A DNA stretch of 5,521 nt, taken from DASTQL01 sp035761805. GTDB taxonomy: Bacteria; Actinomycetota; Actinomycetes; Jiangellales; Jiangellaceae. Below, one piece after another: positions 4,882-5,521 of the stretch. How positions within the stretch are numbered: the stretch's first letter is position 1; each line of letters opens with the position of its first letter. The notes below the pieces were generated by a model, which was not told the origin of the DNA, did not search any database, and saw only the letters and a program-made list of their open reading frames with translations. The position numbers were made by a program, and so were the translations under genes. The stretch covers positions 1-5,521 of the forward strand of contig DASTQL010000210.1 of the NCBI GenBank assembly GCA_035761805.1, written 5' to 3'.

Positions 4882-4954
4882 GCGGACGTAGCGCAGTTGG
4901 TAGCGCATCACCTTGCCAAGGTGAGGGTCGCGGGTTCGAGTCCCGTCGTCCGCT
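4882..4954 (+). tRNA. tRNA-Gly (anticodon GCC)
   Basis: Cloverleaf of 73 nt: acceptor GCGGACG/CGTCCGC; D stem GCGC/GCGC; anticodon stem TCACC/GGTGA with loop TTGCCAA, anticodon GCC (codons GGC and GGU); variable loop GGGTC; T stem GCGGG/CCCGT (first pair G-U) with loop TTCGAGT; discriminator T at 4954. No CCA is encoded. First gene of a three-tRNA operon; the next tRNA starts 26 bases later. Confidence 0.97.
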
Positions 4955-4980
4955 CGAGGGGGCCACGCAGGCCTCACCTC

Positions 4981-5051
4981 GGTGGAGTGGCCGAGAGGCG
5001 AGGCAACGGCCTGCAAAGCCGTCTACACGGGTTCGAATCCCGTCTCCACCT
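4981..5051 (+). tRNA. tRNA-Cys (anticodon GCA)
   Basis: Cloverleaf of 71 nt: acceptor GGTGGAG/CTCCACC; short D stem GCC/GGC; anticodon stem ACGGC/GCCGT with loop CTGCAAA, anticodon GCA; four-base variable loop CTAC; T stem ACGGG/CCCGT with loop TTCGAAT; discriminator U at 5051, the base typical of cysteine tRNAs. No CCA is encoded. It lies between tRNA-Gly and tRNA-Val(GAC), 14 bases before the latter. Confidence 0.97.
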
Positions 5052-5065
5052 CGCACCAGCCGCGC

Positions 5066-5140
5066 GGGCGATTAGCTCAGTGGGAGAGCGCTTCCTTGAC
5101 ACGGAAGAGGTCACTGGTTCAATCCCAGTATCGCCCACCA
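5066..5140 (+). tRNA. tRNA-Val (anticodon GAC), CCA encoded
   Basis: Cloverleaf of 72 nt plus an encoded CCA (5138-5140): acceptor GGGCGAT/ATCGCCC; D stem GCTC/GAGC; anticodon stem CTTCC/GGAAG with loop TTGACAC, anticodon GAC (codons GUC and GUU); variable loop AGGTC; T stem ACTGG/CCAGT with loop TTCAATC; discriminator A. Last gene of the Gly-Cys-Val operon. The body is almost the same as the minus-strand tRNA-Val(CAC) at 1147-1221, and both differ from the Gly and Cys genes in carrying CCA. Confidence 0.97.
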
Positions 5141-5177
5141 CCCGCAGACGGTCCCTGACCAGTGAAGACGTCGGTCA

Positions 5178-5196
5178 CGCACGGTACGCCCGTGCG
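5178..5196 (+). terminator. Possible T-less terminator of the tRNA operon
   Basis: CGCACGG (5178-5184) and CCGTGCG (5190-5196) form a perfect 7-bp stem with a five-base loop, 37 bases past the CCA of tRNA-Val(GAC). No T-run follows, so termination here is only plausible. The short TGACC/GGTCA stem at 5156-5177 just before it shares the CTGACCAG sequence with the terminator of tRNA-Val(CAC). Confidence 0.35.
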
Positions 5197-5394
5197 CAGC
5201 TCGAACCCCAGCGATGCTGGCCGGCTTGTCGGTTGCCGGCGGTTCGCTGACCGCTGGACGGCCCAGTCGCGGCATAAGAGTCCACTCATGTTCCTGCGGA
5301 TCCTCCCGATCGGTCCTAGCCTCCTCACCGTGCAGGGCCGCGCCGGATCCCCTGGCCCACTTCGCCCCCCGAGTGGGTGCCCCGCACCTCCGGA

Positions 5395-5424
5395 CCCCCG
5401 GCTCCCGTACGGTCGAGCCGGGGG
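5395..5424 (+). repeat. 10-bp perfect hairpin
   Basis: CCCCCGGCTC (5395-5404) and GAGCCGGGGG (5415-5424) are perfectly complementary. The ten-base loop itself contains the self-complementary CCGTACGG. It is followed by a T-poor sequence. It could be a terminator without T-run or part of the leader of the gene expected to the right. Confidence 0.5.
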
Positions 5425-5474
5425 CCGGTTCGGTTCCCGCTGCCCGCACCGCCGGATCCAGCCGATCTGATAGC

Positions 5475-5515
5475 TCGTCCGTGGGGTGAGGCACCGCCCG
5501 TACGGACGAAGGGAG
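5475..5515 (+). promoter_or_regulatory. Hairpin next to a ribosome-binding-site-like sequence at the window edge
   Basis: TCGTCCGT (5475-5482) pairs perfectly with ACGGACGA (5502-5509), enclosing a small GGTG/CACC stem (5485-5488/5492-5495). AGCT at 5472-5475 and 5514-5517 could extend it and would then enclose AAGGGAG (5509-5515), a purine-rich Shine-Dalgarno match. A stem holding the ribosome binding site suggests a leader that controls translation of a gene starting just beyond the window; that gene is not seen. Confidence 0.35.
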
Positions 5516-5521
5516 CTGCGG

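Larger units (their letters stand above)
5141..5521. other. Gene-free region with serial hairpins and a likely gene start beyond the edge
   Basis: I find no supportable gene. Minus-strand open frames here run into the antisense of tRNA-Val and look spurious. The stretch holds stems at 5156-5177 (TGACC/GGTCA), 5178-5196 (CGCACGG/CCGTGCG, perfect 7 bp), 5208-5220, 5220-5240, 5239-5254, 5356-5377, 5395-5424 and 5475-5509. The first two could end the tRNA transcript, although neither has a T-run. Between them, 5271-5290 is locally less GC-rich and holds an imperfect dyad (GAGT/ACTC with outer CAT/ATG). The window ends in AAGGGAG (5509-5515), which would suit a start codon just past 5521. Confidence 0.5.

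Noticed and set aside
4784..5056. Minus-strand 90-aa open frame with GIRTRVDGF and RRDSNPRPS motifs
   Set aside because: These are the well-known false peptides made by translating the antisense of tRNA genes; the frame covers tRNA-Gly and tRNA-Cys.
4096..5250. Plus-strand 384-aa open frame
   Set aside because: Antisense to pabB and then through all three tRNA genes; not a protein.
5111..5494. Minus-strand 127-aa open frame ending in WAILGLNQ
   Set aside because: Its end is the antisense of tRNA-Val(GAC), and the rest is low-complexity Arg/Pro/Ala-rich sequence over a hairpin region with no good ribosome binding site.
1..5521. CRISPR array or insertion sequence
   Set aside because: No regularly spaced direct repeats, terminal inverted repeats or transposase motifs were seen on either strand.

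Overview
The window comes from a very GC-rich chromosome with almost exclusively G/C third codon positions, frequent GTG starts and tRNA genes that mostly lack an encoded CCA. Together with an SsgB-type sporulation/cell-division protein, a PGPGW membrane protein and a CGNR zinc-finger protein, this points to a morphologically complex actinomycete. I cannot name the genus.

Layout from left to right. (1) Positions 1-423 hold no gene I can support. Positions 9-223 carry a series of strong hairpins, including a perfect 17-bp stem and a bulged 17-bp stem. (2) Positions 424-991, minus strand, hold a compact cluster of three tiny genes (101, 29 and 59 aa) joined by GTGA stop/start overlaps. Their products are a small soluble protein, a one-helix membrane microprotein and a short coiled-coil protein with an acidic tail. 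I recognise none of them. Their control region at 1003-1094 carries direct and inverted repeats. (3) Positions 1095-1221, minus strand, hold tRNA-Val(CAC) and its intrinsic terminator. (4) Positions 1271-1693 (minus) and 1831-2253 (plus) are divergent: a PGPGW/TIGR02611-type membrane protein and an SsgB-like protein, with a palindrome-rich region between them. A CGNR zinc-finger protein follows at 2332-2892 (plus). (5) Positions 2915-4776, minus strand, hold a pabB-pabC operon with an ATGA overlap. It converges on the CGNR gene with only 22 bases between the stop codons. (6) Positions 4882-5140, plus strand, hold a tRNA-Gly(GCC)-Cys(GCA)-Val(GAC) operon, divergent from pabB. (7) Positions 5141-5521 hold no gene but several hairpins. 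The region ends in a purine-rich ribosome-binding-site-like sequence, so a further plus-strand gene probably starts just past the window edge.

Functionally, PabB and PabC act in sequence to make p-aminobenzoate from chorismate for folate synthesis. PabA is not in this window. SsgB-like proteins act in septum-site selection in sporulating actinomycetes. The CGNR protein is a probable transcription factor. The two valine tRNA genes are nearly identical, lie in opposite orientation about 3.9 kb apart, and both encode the CCA end, unlike the Gly and Cys genes. The least explained parts are the three-gene cluster beside tRNA-Val(CAC) and the two structured non-coding flanks.
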